Shown: positions 15,573 to 25,826 of the stretch, one piece after another
Numbering within the stretch: position 1 is the stretch's first letter
Layout of the letters: each line of letters opens with the position of its first letter
From: an uncultured Aeriscardovia sp.
GTDB lineage: Bacteria > Actinomycetota > Actinomycetes > Actinomycetales > Bifidobacteriaceae
Assembly: GCA_903789525.1 (NCBI GenBank)
Contig: CAIFER010000002.1
Span: forward strand, 1 to 61,999
DNA length: 61,999 nucleotides
Direction: 5' to 3'
Translations under genes and position numbers: made by a program
Notes under the pieces: generated by a model
The model's input: only the letters and a program-made list of their open reading frames with translations
Databases searched by the model: none
What the model was told of the DNA's origin: nothing

Positions 15573-18014
15573 TTAATTGATTCCCATCAGCTGCGATTCT
15601 GCCGTCTGCCGAGCAAATGTGCGGAAGATCAGCTGGAACGGGCGATATAGCAACAATCCGATCAGCAGCATCGGAATCATGAAAATGAGCAAATGCATGA
15701 TGTCGTATGCCCATTCATTGCCGTACACGCCTGCAATTGATTCGCGCAGTGCATTCATTGCATAAGTGGCCGGGAGCCATGGGCGGACGCGGGCGAAGAA
15801 TTCTGGCATCATTTGCACTGGGTACATGCCATTTGCACCGGAAATCTGAATGATCATGAAGAAGACGCAGATAGCCTTGCCAATAACCCCAAACGTGTAC
15901 CCCATTGTGAAAATGAAGTTTGAAAAAACGAGTGCCGTAATCCAACATGTTGCCATGAACAGCCATGGATCAACCGACTGCACTTTCAGGAAGAAGAGAC
16001 ATCCGAGGCCGAGGACCGTCCCCTGAATGAGTGCAATAAAGAGCACTGAGAGGTACCGTCCGAAATACAAATGCCGTTGACGCAAATGCAAAAGACCACG
16101 GCGTTTGAGACTGCTGACGGAACTCTTTGTACTTGCAGCAAGAAGAGTGGACCCCACCCACAGAGCGAGAATGGCATAGAACGGTGTCATTTGCTCGCCA
16201 AAATATTTGACCGGATAGATTGCATGACGATGCACTGTGATCGGTGCGGCAACGATGGAGGCGATGGCTTCCGGGCTCTGCGCTGTCAGCTTTTCGATCG
16301 TGGCCATATCGTGATTTTTCAGTGCTGTGCTTAGGCGAGTAGACAGGTTAGTCAGTTTTGCTGCGCTCGTTGCTAAATGGTGGCGACTGGATGCAAGTGT
16401 TGAACTCGCTGTGTGCAACTGCTCGGACGTAGAGCCGGTGAGGTCAGACAAGCGATCAAGCGTGCCATCGAGCGTTGACGCCAGTGCAACTGCTTGTGAG
16501 CTGGCAGATGTGAGCGATGAGGTTGCCGAGCGAACGGACTGCTCAGCCTGTGTAAGTTCAATGGTCTTGAGCTGATCGAGGCTCTTCTTCGTCTGCGCCA
16601 ATTGTGCAGTGATTGCAGAACGTTGTGATGCAAGTGAGGATGACTGCGAATGCACGTGATCAGCTGACTTTTGCAACGTGGATGCAGTATTTCTTAACTC
16701 TGTTGCACTGGAATGAGCTGCATCGGCGAGAGTGGAATATCGATCATACAGGCGTTGCACAGCAGTTCTCACAGTCGTCAGAGCAGTTCGAACCGCAACT
16801 TTATGCAAGGTTGTTGCAAGGTTGTCATCCGGTGATGGATTTTGCTGAGCAATTGCACTGTCAAGGTGATTGAGATCTCCTTGCAAATCATGAGCAACAC
16901 GTGCAGCGGAATCGCTAACCCGCTGATGGTCGTTCGCCAGTTGGCTGACGCGATGACTGAGCGATGTCAGACTTGCTGACGTTGAGGCAGTCATCTGTGA
17001 TGACTGTGCATACGCGCGATTGATGCTCTGTGACACGGAGTGGAATGTCGCGGATCCGGATTGCACGGCATTTTCAATTGCCCGTGTGGCAGAGGTGAGC
17101 GATTGCTGAGCACTGTTAGCAGTGGAACGAGTGCGAGTCACTGCCTTGTGCGCACTTGAAGCAAGTGAACTGCTTGAAGGAGCAATACGTGTAGAAGTCA
17201 TGAGTAATTGTTGTGAGGCGTCAACAATTGACTGATACGAGCCGATGAGGGAGTCAGCACTCCGAGCCTGGCCTGCAAGAGTGTTCAGATTGTTCGACAG
17301 ATTATCAAGCACCGTTGATGCATGAGAAGAATGCAAAAACGTACTCAGTGTGTCAGCAACTTCCAGCCCAACGCTCGTAATTGTGCTCGTGAAGGCAGAG
17401 TTGACCTGCGTAGTCACTTCGTCTGCACCTCTGCTCGTCACCGTTGGGGCGAGCGGATTTTCCTTTGCATTGGAGTAGTAAAGGATTGACGCGTGCTTCA
17501 CGTCTTTGCTGAAAAGCGTCATCATGTCAGCAGAAAACGAGCGCGGAATGACGATGCTTGCATAGTATTTGCCAGATTTGACGCCGTCGAGCGCATCAGA
17601 ACGTGACACAAATTGCCAGCCGAGCTGATGATTGGCTCGCAGTTGGGAGACGAGTTCATCGCCGACGTTCACTTTCACCGGGATGAGAGATGACTTGTAG
17701 CCCTGATCCATGTTGGCGACGGCAACGCGCAGACCGCCGGTGTTGGAGTAGACGTCCCAGCAGCCGGCAATGTTGAACCATGCGTACAGGCACGGCACGA
17801 TAACGAGGCCAATTGCAACAACCATGCCCATGGCGTTTGTGGTGATGGAGCGGAAGTCACGAGCAAAGATGCGCCACGGATTCGACCACGGGCGACGAAT
17901 GAAACGCTGGAACCAGTTACCGGCAGCATGAGTCGCTTGCGCATGGAGCCGTTGCAAATCTTGAGCAATTTGATCTTTTGCTTTGTGCAACTGTTCGGGA
18001 GTAATGCGGTTCAT
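15573..18014 (-). CDS. YhgE/Pip family membrane protein (second of pair)
   Basis: This 813-residue protein has the YhgE/phage-infection-protein layout. A cytoplasmic leader is followed by one TM segment (MVVAIGLVIVPCLYAWFNI, about residue 62). A long extracellular Ser/Ala/Thr/Gln-rich helical region of about 500 residues probably forms coiled coil. The C-terminal ABC-2-like bundle of about five TM segments contains NGMYPVQMMPEFF and ATYAMNALRE. ATG 18014 follows AGGAGG and overlaps the stop of the upstream partner in ATGA, so translation is coupled. Family members are envelope proteins linked to phage adsorption in lactococci and to secretion or lipid export by analogy; the function here is unproved. 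Confidence 0.85.
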   Translation of the reverse strand: MNRITPEQLHKAKDQIAQDLQRLHAQATHAAGNWFQRFIRRPWSNPWRIFARDFRSITTNAMGMVVAIGLVIVPCLYAWFNIAGCWDVYSNTGGLRVAVANMDQGYKSSLIPVKVNVGDELVSQLRANHQLGWQFVSRSDALDGVKSGKYYASIVIPRSFSADMMTLFSKDVKHASILYYSNAKENPLAPTVTSRGADEVTTQVNSAFTSTITSVGLEVADTLSTFLHSSHASTVLDNLSNNLNTLAGQARSADSLIGSYQSIVDASQQLLMTSTRIAPSSSSLASSAHKAVTRTRSTANSAQQSLTSATRAIENAVQSGSATFHSVSQSINRAYAQSSQMTASTSASLTSLSHRVSQLANDHQRVSDSAARVAHDLQGDLNHLDSAIAQQNPSPDDNLATTLHKVAVRTALTTVRTAVQRLYDRYSTLADAAHSSATELRNTASTLQKSADHVHSQSSSLASQRSAITAQLAQTKKSLDQLKTIELTQAEQSVRSATSSLTSASSQAVALASTLDGTLDRLSDLTGSTSEQLHTASSTLASSRHHLATSAAKLTNLSTRLSTALKNHDMATIEKLTAQSPEAIASIVAAPITVHRHAIYPVKYFGEQMTPFYAILALWVGSTLLAASTKSSVSSLKRRGLLHLRQRHLYFGRYLSVLFIALIQGTVLGLGCLFFLKVQSVDPWLFMATCWITALVFSNFIFTMGYTFGVIGKAICVFFMIIQISGANGMYPVQMMPEFFARVRPWLPATYAMNALRESIAGVYGNEWAYDIMHLLIFMIPMLLIGLLLYRPFQLIFRTFARQTAESQLMGIN

Positions 18015-20752
18015 CGGCGTGCCTCCTTATTAAGCGAAGCGCGTGAAGTCTGGCTACTCTGGACACGCTGCTCACCGTGATCGTGCTCATTTGTGTATTG
18101 ATCTGTTGCATTCGTTGCATCTGATTGATCAGTTTGCGTGCGCATCATCGTTTGCAAATCTGCGTCAGTGAGATTGGCAAGATCAAGCTCACGATGCAAT
18201 GCCTCGTGCACATATTCGATAATGATCACAAAGCCAAGCACGAGAATGACGATGATAACCCAAATGCCGAGGCTGACGAGTTTTGTATTGGGTGTCAGTG
18301 CCATGAGGAACGGAACGACCGGCAACAAGAAGAGGAGTACGAAACCGGTGCCGATCAAGTACGGATAAGCACGATCGAAGCCAACAGCACGCTTGACAAT
18401 CTTGCGGCGAACGTCAGCGCGGGATGCCAGTGTTTGCAAAATGATACGCAAGCTGACATGCGCTGGTGGGAGATCGCCTTCCTCACCGTTGAAGAAGTCT
18501 GTTCGGGCAATTCGACGGTCAAACATTCCGTTGAGATTTGTCATCTTTCCGCGGATTCCGAGGCCAATTGCAAAAGCGAGTGCAGCAAATATCAGTAATG
18601 CAACAAGAGCATGAGCGTAGCTGGCATCGTAATAGCCACCGATCGTCTCGCGCATGAGGCGCATCCCGTAGCTCCATGGCTCTAGTGGTCGGATCGTCTG
18701 ATAGAACGCCGGCATCATTTCAATCGGGTAAACACCTGATGTGCTCGGGATTTGAATCACGATGAGAACAATGCACAGCGCTTTGCCAATGTGCTGGAAA
18801 CACGTTGCAAGCATGTAGCAAATCGAGAGGTAGACGAGTGCACAAATAATGCACGTGAAAACGAATGCAACTGGATGTGCAACTCCGATGCCAAGGAGCA
18901 GATCGCCAACGGACACGATGATTGCGCTGAGAACGACCATGATCGACAAGAGCAGGTAGCGAGCAATATACGCCTCAAATGGGCGCACACGTATGCCTGC
19001 GCGCTCGAGATCGCGAGTATCCACTTCCATGCGGAATGCAATGACGAGCATGATGCAGCATACCCACAGTGACACGTTCGTGTAGATCGGGGTCATGGCT
19101 GAACCGTAATTCTTGACCGGATACACCGTCACACTGTGCAACTGTGCCGGACTTGCCAAGAATGTGCCGACGTGCGTGGGCTGGATACCAATCAGAGCGG
19201 AGAGTTGGCGAATGGCTTCAGAGCTTGAGATTGCGGCGATGTCATGAGCGGTCGTTGACAGCGATGATTGAACTGGCTGTAAGTGTGAGCTCGTGTCACG
19301 CAGTACTCCAGCTAACTTGCCAATGAGTGCATTGAGATCGCTGACCCGGTTGGCTGCAGATCGTGTACTGCTGCTGATTTGTGCCAGTTGGGCATCGAGG
19401 TCAGTGCGCGCTTGTGACACGGTAGAGAGTGACGAATCAAGTGCGGGAACAAGCGTGGATTGGACCGTCGAATTCAAGCGGAGTGCTGATGACAGTTGCT
19501 GGGATGCAGTAGATGTGGCTGTGCGAGACAGTTCGGCGGCAGAGGCGGCAAGATCTCCGGCTTGTTTGCCAGCTGTTGACAGTGATGCGATCGTGCTGTT
19601 ACCGGCTTGATGTGTGTCATCGAGGGAGCTCACGGTTCCATCCAAAATGCCTTGCACTGCTCGAATGCGCGATTGCACGTCGGCAGGCAGTTGATTGAAA
19701 ATATCTGATGATGAAACGAGCTGGTCAATATCGTGTTGCGAGGTGCGAATAGCTGAAGTAATGCGGCCAATCCGGTCTGAAATCGTTTGCGCTTGGGCAA
19801 GGGCTGATTGCACTGAACCCTGCCCTTGAATGACCGCGTTTGATGCTGTATTCACATCTTGATTGGCTGTTTGCAGAGCAGATTGCGTTGAAAGTGCCCC
19901 ATTATTCACAATTGACTGCAACTGAGCAGTAGCAGAGATGATGTGCAGTCGAGCGCGCGGAAGAGCAGGTGCCGCAGCGTGGAGTGTTGTGCGCACGCCG
20001 TCAGTTTGCCGAGCCAGCGTCAAAAGCTGCGATTGCACGGATTTCAGTGTTTTCTGCTCGTATGCAAACTGATCTGCAAGTGTTGCAAGAGTCAATCGCG
20101 ATTGCCCAATCCAACTAGCCGCTTGGCTTACCGATGCTGCTGCTTGATCGGAAGTGGAATGAACGGAGGAACGGAGCTTTCCGGCACTCGCTTGAATGCG
20201 TCGTGCAATTGCTTCAGAAGCAGTGCGCACGATCGTCGTATTGATCGTCTTTTCGAGTGTCTGCGCACCTGCATCCGTCACCTTCGGTGCAATTGCAGAT
20301 ATTTTTTCATTGACGTAATAATCAAAAGCAGGCTTTGCCATCTGGGCTGTATCCGGTGAGGAAGATGAGGAAAAGTCTGCAAGATCGGCGATCTTGTGGC
20401 TGAAATCATGTGGCACAACAACTGCTGCAAAGTTTTGCGCAGATTTGACGGATTGAATTGCCTCAGCACTCGTCGTAAATTTCCACCCAAGCTGATGATT
20501 CTTCTTGAGGTTGGTGATAAGCATCGTGCCGACGTTGAGGTCACCGAGCGCTGCCGTATGAACAGTCTGGTCGTCGGAGGCAACGGCGACGGAGATATTG
20601 TTCGTCTTACTGTACGGATCCATATCCGCTTCAATGTTGAACCACGCATACAGAGCCGGGATCACGCTGATTCCGATGGCGACAAGGGTAATAGAAAAAT
20701 TCATGAAGAGATGGCGAAAGTCTCTCGCAAAAATATGGGCGATCTTTCGCAT
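18011..20752 (-). CDS. YhgE/Pip family membrane protein (first of pair)
   Basis: This 913-residue protein shares the architecture of its downstream partner: an N-terminal TM (about residue 18), a long alpha-helical exported domain, and a C-terminal multi-TM region with SGVYPIEMMPAFY and EPWSYGMRLMRE. It continues past that bundle with a further hydrophobic hairpin (FVLLFLLPVVPFLMAL and GIWVIIVILVLGFVII) and a charged, His/Asp-rich tail. ATG 20752 follows CCAGGAGGGACA; the longer frame upstream is not needed. It lies divergent from a TetR gene at 21049, the usual YhgD-YhgE type context, so repression by that TetR is likely. Confidence 0.85.
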   Translation of the reverse strand: MRKIAHIFARDFRHLFMNFSITLVAIGISVIPALYAWFNIEADMDPYSKTNNISVAVASDDQTVHTAALGDLNVGTMLITNLKKNHQLGWKFTTSAEAIQSVKSAQNFAAVVVPHDFSHKIADLADFSSSSSPDTAQMAKPAFDYYVNEKISAIAPKVTDAGAQTLEKTINTTIVRTASEAIARRIQASAGKLRSSVHSTSDQAAASVSQAASWIGQSRLTLATLADQFAYEQKTLKSVQSQLLTLARQTDGVRTTLHAAAPALPRARLHIISATAQLQSIVNNGALSTQSALQTANQDVNTASNAVIQGQGSVQSALAQAQTISDRIGRITSAIRTSQHDIDQLVSSSDIFNQLPADVQSRIRAVQGILDGTVSSLDDTHQAGNSTIASLSTAGKQAGDLAASAAELSRTATSTASQQLSSALRLNSTVQSTLVPALDSSLSTVSQARTDLDAQLAQISSSTRSAANRVSDLNALIGKLAGVLRDTSSHLQPVQSSLSTTAHDIAAISSSEAIRQLSALIGIQPTHVGTFLASPAQLHSVTVYPVKNYGSAMTPIYTNVSLWVCCIMLVIAFRMEVDTRDLERAGIRVRPFEAYIARYLLLSIMVVLSAIIVSVGDLLLGIGVAHPVAFVFTCIICALVYLSICYMLATCFQHIGKALCIVLIVIQIPSTSGVYPIEMMPAFYQTIRPLEPWSYGMRLMRETIGGYYDASYAHALVALLIFAALAFAIGLGIRGKMTNLNGMFDRRIARTDFFNGEEGDLPPAHVSLRIILQTLASRADVRRKIVKRAVGFDRAYPYLIGTGFVLLFLLPVVPFLMALTPNTKLVSLGIWVIIVILVLGFVIIIEYVHEALHRELDLANLTDADLQTMMRTQTDQSDATNATDQYTNEHDHGEQRVQSSQTSRASLNKEARR

Positions 20753-21048
20753 TGTCCCTCCTGGCTGGTCGATACCTGTTCTCGTTATTATCTCGTCACG
20801 GGGATACACGCGGTTTCAATCGGTCAGTGCCGTATATTGTGTTCATTTATAGTGACACGCCGGTTCAGGGATATTGATCGCTCAAAGGGCAATAAAGAGG
20901 TGAAATTGTAAAGAATTGACAGCAGGGAGAAAAATTAAAGCATGTGGACAGTTGAACAAATAATGTCAAATAACTAAAATGAACACGCGTAGAGATCTTT
21001 CACACAGATAACGTTGTCCAATGATGTGGTGGGAGTAAAGGGGGTTTT
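20753..21048. promoter_or_regulatory. Divergent promoter region between the YhgE pair and tetR
   Basis: This AT-rich 296 bp spacer carries GTGTTCATTTATAGTGACAC (20839-20858), an imperfect palindrome, and ATGAACAC (20979-20986), the inverse of its GTGTTCAT half, about 140 bp away. They could be operators of the TetR encoded to the right. No other gene is seen. Confidence 0.35.
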
Positions 21049-22050
21049 ATGCGTGAAGTGAAGAAAACACAGGTGGCACCGGATCGCACTGAAGAGTTAG
21101 CTGAAGCGCAACGCGCGGCTGATGTGTCTGTTGCTGGAGCTGGTCAACAGATAGGCGATAATGCTCCTCTCGTTGATCCGTTCGATCCGGATGATCCTGT
21201 GGTAGAAGTTCGCTCACACGCTGGTAACCGCCTCGCAATGGTGGCAAATCGATCGTCAGAATACCAAAGACAACGTAATCCGAATGATGCTCCATTTTTG
21301 CAAGCCGCTGACCTAGATAACGGCCACCCGAGCAAGCTAGGGATTGCTCGTCAAAACCGTATCCATCACGACAGCAATCGCACGAATCGCACCTTGCACC
21401 GTCTCATGATTGGCCTTGGTCGAGCTATTAGCAAGCAAGGGCTCGCAAATGTGTCGGTCGTCGATATTGCACACGAGTCAGGCGTCAGCCGTGGCACAAT
21501 CTACTTGCACTTCAAGGGCAAGGACGACATGTGCCGACAGCTTGAAAATACGATCATTGCTCACTGCTGTGCCATTTTGTACTCCACTCGTGATGAAACT
21601 GGCGATCCAGACCGCATGTACAACGCGGATGCCACGGTCAGCCAGCGAATGGTGATCGAAAAGCAGATCGACCGTATTCATGACGATCGCTGGAAGAAAG
21701 ACTCGTCCTTCGAACTTGTTTCTTACAGCGCATTGCACGAAATCATTTCGTATCTGCGCACTGACAAGACGCTGTTGCAACCGCTCATGGGCCCGGGTGG
21801 AGATCCGGCGTTCGTGCTTCGCGCTACCAATTCGGTGGCTCGTATCTTCCAAATGCGCGCTCAGTCGGTCAAAACATATAAGTTCACATACCAAGGCTTG
21901 CCAGAAAAATATGGCATTACGGCCATGCTTTCTGGTCTCATGGGCATTTTGCAACGCTGGATTGCAGATGGAATGGTGGAATCAGACGACACGATTCTCG
22001 AATACATTCACATTGCAGCGATGAGTTCCCCGGCGATGCTGGCACTGTAA
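21049..22050 (+). CDS. TetR/AcrR family regulator (YhgD-like context)
   Basis: This 333-residue TetR regulator has about 110 N-terminal residues of low-complexity polar sequence before the HTH (GLANVSVVDIAHESG then RGTIYLHFKGKDDMC). The C-terminal ligand domain ends in LMGILQRWIADGMVES. ATG 21049 follows AAAGGGGG. It is divergently transcribed from two YhgE-type membrane proteins, a pairing well known in Gram-positive bacteria, so it most likely represses that operon. The leader is much longer than in ordinary TetR proteins, a feature shared with the two other TetR proteins in this window. Confidence 0.85.
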   Translation: MREVKKTQVAPDRTEELAEAQRAADVSVAGAGQQIGDNAPLVDPFDPDDPVVEVRSHAGNRLAMVANRSSEYQRQRNPNDAPFLQAADLDNGHPSKLGIARQNRIHHDSNRTNRTLHRLMIGLGRAISKQGLANVSVVDIAHESGVSRGTIYLHFKGKDDMCRQLENTIIAHCCAILYSTRDETGDPDRMYNADATVSQRMVIEKQIDRIHDDRWKKDSSFELVSYSALHEIISYLRTDKTLLQPLMGPGGDPAFVLRATNSVARIFQMRAQSVKTYKFTYQGLPEKYGITAMLSGLMGILQRWIADGMVESDDTILEYIHIAAMSSPAMLAL

Positions 22051-22209
22051 CTACTGCAGGAGCAAAAGTAACGGCAACGGCATGTGTGCACTGTGTATGC
22101 TCTTTGAGCCCTCAGAGTAAAGGAATATCGCGCGGCGAGTCTTCCTGCGGCGCCGTGATAATGAAAGAGAGAGCATCAAAGAAGAGCTTCACGTCGAAGG
22201 AGATTTGCT

Positions 22210-23253
22210 GTGAGAAGTCCGACTTATTTGTATACCGACCCGGTTTACGAACCTGATCCGAATCGTTACGACGGGCGTATGAAGTATCGTCGCAGCGGCC
22301 GTTCGGGGTTGCTGTTGCCGGAAGTCAGTCTCGGCCTGTGGCATAACTTCGGAGATGAGTCGAGTTACACCACCATGCGCGAGATCTTGCATACTGCTTT
22401 TGATGCAGGCATTACAGTCTTTGACTGCGCTAATAATTACGGCCCTTATTATGGTGCTGCCGAACGCAATCTTGGCCGTATTTTGCACACGGATTTTGCG
22501 CATCACCGCGACGAGCTGATTATCACCACGAAGGCCGGATACGATATGTGGCCAGGTCCGTATGGTGATCACGGTTCTCGCAAGTATTTGATGGCCAGCA
22601 TCGACCAGTCATTGCAACGCTTAGGGCTGGACTATGTGGACATCTTCTATCACCATCATCCAGATCCAGATACTCCGCTGGAAGAGACGATGGGAGCGCT
22701 CGCGGACATTGTGCATTCGGGGAAGGCTCTGTACGCCGGCATTTCCAATTATGATGCTCGTCAGTCGCTTGAAGCGGCGCGCATGCTGCACGAGATGCAT
22801 GTCCCATTTGTCATCAATCAGGTGCGTTACAACATCTTTGACCGTCACATCGAAGCTGACGGCTTGTTGCAGGCGGCTCGCACGGCAGGGTTTGGCATCA
22901 CCACATTCTCACCGCTGGATCAAGGTCTGCTCACTGATCGGTATTTGCACGGTATTCCAGCCGATTCCCGTATTGGCAGAGATCCGCGGTACATCAATAA
23001 GTCTGCGTTGACAGATCAGCGGATGAAACAGATTCGCGAACTGAACGATCTTGCAGCTTCTCGCGGTCAGACACTGGCAGAAATGTCCCTGGCGTGGCTG
23101 CTCCACGACCAGGCGATCACTTCTGTGCTCGTGGGTGCTTCACGCCCATCGCAGATTCGTGACGACGTCAAGGCACTGAAGAACACGTCGTTCAGCGATG
23201 ATGAACTCAAGCGCATTGATGAGATTGCACCAGCGAAGCCTCAGGAGAAGTAA
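22210..23253 (+). CDS. Aldo/keto reductase (YghZ / glyceraldehyde-3-P reductase type)
   Basis: This 347-residue NADPH-dependent reductase matches the length of the YghZ (AKR14) group. The tetrad is visible: D and Y in VFDCANNYGPYYGAAE, K in IITTKAGYD, and H in FYHHHP. The start is GTG 22210 behind GAAGGAGAT. The N terminus KYRRSGRSGLLLPEVSLGLW is typical. It would reduce small aldehydes such as glyceraldehyde-3-phosphate or methylglyoxal. It is followed by its own terminator and stands as a single-gene unit. Confidence 0.9.
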   Translation: MRSPTYLYTDPVYEPDPNRYDGRMKYRRSGRSGLLLPEVSLGLWHNFGDESSYTTMREILHTAFDAGITVFDCANNYGPYYGAAERNLGRILHTDFAHHRDELIITTKAGYDMWPGPYGDHGSRKYLMASIDQSLQRLGLDYVDIFYHHHPDPDTPLEETMGALADIVHSGKALYAGISNYDARQSLEAARMLHEMHVPFVINQVRYNIFDRHIEADGLLQAARTAGFGITTFSPLDQGLLTDRYLHGIPADSRIGRDPRYINKSALTDQRMKQIRELNDLAASRGQTLAEMSLAWLLHDQAITSVLVGASRPSQIRDDVKALKNTSFSDDELKRIDEIAPAKPQEK

Positions 23254-23272
23254 GTCAGAGGCCAATAGATAG

Positions 23273-23317
23273 CAGTCGCTGCGGTCATGCTGATAACTGA
23301 TCGTAGCGACTGTTTTT
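23273..23317 (+). terminator. Rho-independent terminator of the aldo/keto reductase
   Basis: CAGTCGCT (23273-23280) pairs with AGCGACTG (23305-23312), followed by TTTTT. Confidence 0.75.
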
Positions 23318-23326
23318 ATTGGAAAA

Positions 23327-23350
23327 CGAAACACGAAACACGAAACACGA
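23327..23350 (+). repeat. 7-bp microsatellite (CGAAACA)x3.4
   Basis: Three exact copies of CGAAACA plus CGA lie upstream of the sugar ABC transporter, about 180 bp before its first gene. A function is not apparent. Confidence 0.6.
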
Positions 23351-23534
23351 CAACGCGTTTATTCCCTCTAAAATTGAAAGTGGAAATAGGCACAAAAGAG
23401 TGCTGCAACCGGGCAGGAGAGAAAGCAGCTGCGATTCGTATCTTTTTTGACCTCTGCGAATAAAAGCACTGCTGTCCGAGGACGATGAACTGTCCCCAAG
23501 CGGCATGCCATCATACAAGAAAGGTCGCAGAACA

Positions 23535-24824
23535 ATGAGAGTTCGGACCAGAATAAGAGGACTCAAACTTGCCCTCCGAGGAGCTATTGCAGCGCTGACA
23601 GGCGCAGCACTCGTCGGTTCTCTCGCAGGCTGTGGAACGAGTTCGGCGGGTCATGTCACCTTGGACTTCTTCCAGTTCAAGGCAGAGGCAACGACACAGT
23701 TTGACAATCTCACCCATCAATTTGAGCGTGAGCATCCGAATATTACCGTCAACATCAACAATTCTGCAAACGCGCAGACCGATTTGCGCACTCGCTTCGT
23801 CAAGAACCGTGTGCCAGACGTCATCACATTCAATGGCGATATCAGCTTTGGTCAGTTTGCCGCCGCAGGAATGTTCCATGACTTTACGAACGACCCGATC
23901 GTCAAAAAGCTGAACCCAGGAATGGTACGCACCGCGCGCAACCTCGTGCAGACGACGGATCCTGCCAAGAAGCGCCTCTACGGTCTTCCATTTGCAGGCA
24001 ATGCTTCCGGTTACATCTACAACAAGAAGCTGTTCCGCAAAGTTGGCCTCGATCCACAGAATCCGCCGCGCACGTGGAGTGAATTCGTTGCCGCGATGAA
24101 TCGCTTTAAGAAGGCTGGAATCAACCCAGTTCAAGCCACACTCGCTGATTCGTGGACTGCACAGGCTCCGCTCGATTCCTTCGCGGGAACGCTCGTACCT
24201 CCTTCTGAATACACACGTCTGAAGGAAAAGAAGACGAATTTCAAGCAGATCTGGACGCCGTCATCGCAGCGTTTCGTCCAGCTCATGAAGATGTCGACTG
24301 CCACGAAAGGTGTGACGTATCAGCAGGGAACTCAGCTTTTCGCCCAAGGCAAGGCTGCCATTATCCCGCTCGGAACATATGCGATTCCGCAGATTCGCAT
24401 GATTGACAAGAACATGGATCTTGGCTTCGCTCAGCTTCCTGCAACGGACAATCCGTCTCAGCAGCAGCTTGTTTCAGGCGATGACGTCATGCTGACGATG
24501 GGTGCTAATACCCGTCATCCGAAGGAAGCAATGGAGTTCATCCGCTTCCTGATGCAGAAGAAGAACCTTGAACAGTATGCCCGCGAGCAGTCTGCTATCA
24601 CTCCGCTCAAGGAAACGTACATGGGTGACCCGGCCGAGAAGACCATCATGCGCTTCTTCAAGTCCAGCCATCTCGTCGACTTCGCCGATCATTACATCCC
24701 ATCTTCCATTCCACTCGGTGGTTATCTGCAAACGTTGGCAGAGAGTGGAAATGTGCCGCGCTTCATCAATCAGATGCAAACCGAATGGGACAAGGTCGAA
24801 GCTCGCGACTTCTCGCAGCTGTAA
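23535..24824 (+). CDS. Sugar ABC transporter substrate-binding lipoprotein
   Basis: This 429-residue family 1 (MalE/UgpB-like) binding protein has a basic N terminus, a hydrophobic stretch and the lipobox SLAGC with acylated Cys33. ATG 23535 follows AGAAAGG; an ATG 30 nt upstream lies in frame but has no good ribosome site. Further family features include [17 protein letters not shown] and [15 protein letters not shown]. It captures an oligosaccharide at the cell surface and hands it to the two permeases that follow. The downstream GH13 alpha-glucosidase points to an alpha-glucoside. No ATPase gene is nearby, so a shared MsmK-type ATPase elsewhere is presumably used. Confidence 0.9.
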   Translation: MRVRTRIRGLKLALRGAIAALTGAALVGSLAGCGTSSAGHVTLDFFQFKAEATTQFDNLTHQFEREHPNITVNINNSANAQTDLRTRFVKNRVPDVITFNGDISFGQFAAAGMFHDFTNDPIVKKLNPGMVRTARNLVQTTDPAKKRLYGLPFAGNASGYIYNKKLFRKVGLDPQNPPRTWSEFVAAMNRFKKAGINPVQATLADSWTAQAPLDSFAGTLVPPSEYTRLKEKKTNFKQIWTPSSQRFVQLMKMSTATKGVTYQQGTQLFAQGKAAIIPLGTYAIPQIRMIDKNMDLGFAQLPATDNPSQQQLVSGDDVMLTMGANTRHPKEAMEFIRFLMQKKNLEQYAREQSAITPLKETYMGDPAEKTIMRFFKSSHLVDFADHYIPSSIPLGGYLQTLAESGNVPRFINQMQTEWDKVEARDFSQL

Positions 24825-24882
24825 ATGACCGAAATGCATCTCATGCATCTTTAGCGTAAAAGGACGTAAAGGACTGATATCA

Positions 24883-25821
24883 ATGTCACAAGCATCAGCA
24901 GTCAGGGGTCTATCTACCCCGCGGAGCGCGAAGAAGCGCTCACATGTCTCTCGCTTTAGCCACCGTCACGTGGATCCAGCGTTCTACTGGATGGCGGTTC
25001 CGGCAGCAATTCTTTTCGCTGCCTTCCTCTATTTCCCGTTCTTGCGTGGCGTGGGTTATTCATTCACCAACTCGCAAGGGTATGGCACATCGCATTTCAT
25101 CGGCTTGCGTAATTACGCGGCTCTCTTCCAGGACGGCCGTGTTGGACACGCCTATTTGTTCACGTTCCTGATCTCTCTGGCGATCACGCTGCTCGTGAAC
25201 TTCATCGCGCTGTTCTTGGCTGTCGCCTTGAATGCTCACATCGCCTGCAAGACTGGTTTGCGCGCGATCTTCTTCATCCCATACACTCTCGCTGTGTTGG
25301 TGATCGGCTACGTCTTCCGGTACCTGTTCATGACGGTCGTGCCGTCGTGGGGACAGTCGATGCATTCGAGCTGGCTTTCGCAGTCGATGCTCACGAATGA
25401 GTCGATGGCATGGTTCCCGATCGTCTTTCTTGCGGTATGGCAAGGCGTCGCGTATTCCATGCTCCTGTACTTGGCAGGTCTTCAAACGATCGATTCTGAG
25501 ATCTACGAGGCTGCTTCAATCGACGGTGCAAATGGTTGGAAGGCTTTCTGGAGCATCACTTTCCCACTCATGAAGCCATTCTTGACCATTAATCTCGTGC
25601 TGACGATGAAGAATGCAATGAACACCTTTGATCAGGTGGTTGCATTGACTGGTGGCGGTCCAAACTCCAGCACGGAGACCGTCTCTTACTTGATCTTTAA
25701 CAACGGCCTGACTGGCGGCGAATACGCGTACCAAACCGCGAATGCCGTCATCTTCTTCCTCGTGCTGCTGGTTATTGCCGGAATTCAGCTGGGCATCTCG
25801 AACCGAAGTGAGGAGAACTGA
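24883..25821 (+). CDS. Sugar ABC transporter permease, MalF type
   Basis: This 312-residue inner-membrane permease has about six TM segments. The first is PAFYWMAVPAAILFAAFLYF after a 35-residue basic leader. The EAA loop reads EIYEAASIDGANGWKAFWSI, the site that contacts the ATPase. It lies 58 bp after the binding-protein gene and 5 bp before the second permease, a normal operon order. Start ATG 24883 is supported by AAAGGA. It forms a heterodimer with the next gene product. Confidence 0.92.
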   Translation: MSQASAVRGLSTPRSAKKRSHVSRFSHRHVDPAFYWMAVPAAILFAAFLYFPFLRGVGYSFTNSQGYGTSHFIGLRNYAALFQDGRVGHAYLFTFLISLAITLLVNFIALFLAVALNAHIACKTGLRAIFFIPYTLAVLVIGYVFRYLFMTVVPSWGQSMHSSWLSQSMLTNESMAWFPIVFLAVWQGVAYSMLLYLAGLQTIDSEIYEAASIDGANGWKAFWSITFPLMKPFLTINLVLTMKNAMNTFDQVVALTGGGPNSSTETVSYLIFNNGLTGGEYAYQTANAVIFFLVLLVIAGIQLGISNRSEEN

Positions 25822-25826
25822 TCACG

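Noticed and set aside
15573-20752. High frequency of TTGCA/TGCAA words in the YhgE genes and around 38.5-40 kb
   Set aside because: Probably explained by GCA/TTG codon use and amino-acid composition; counts were not computed.
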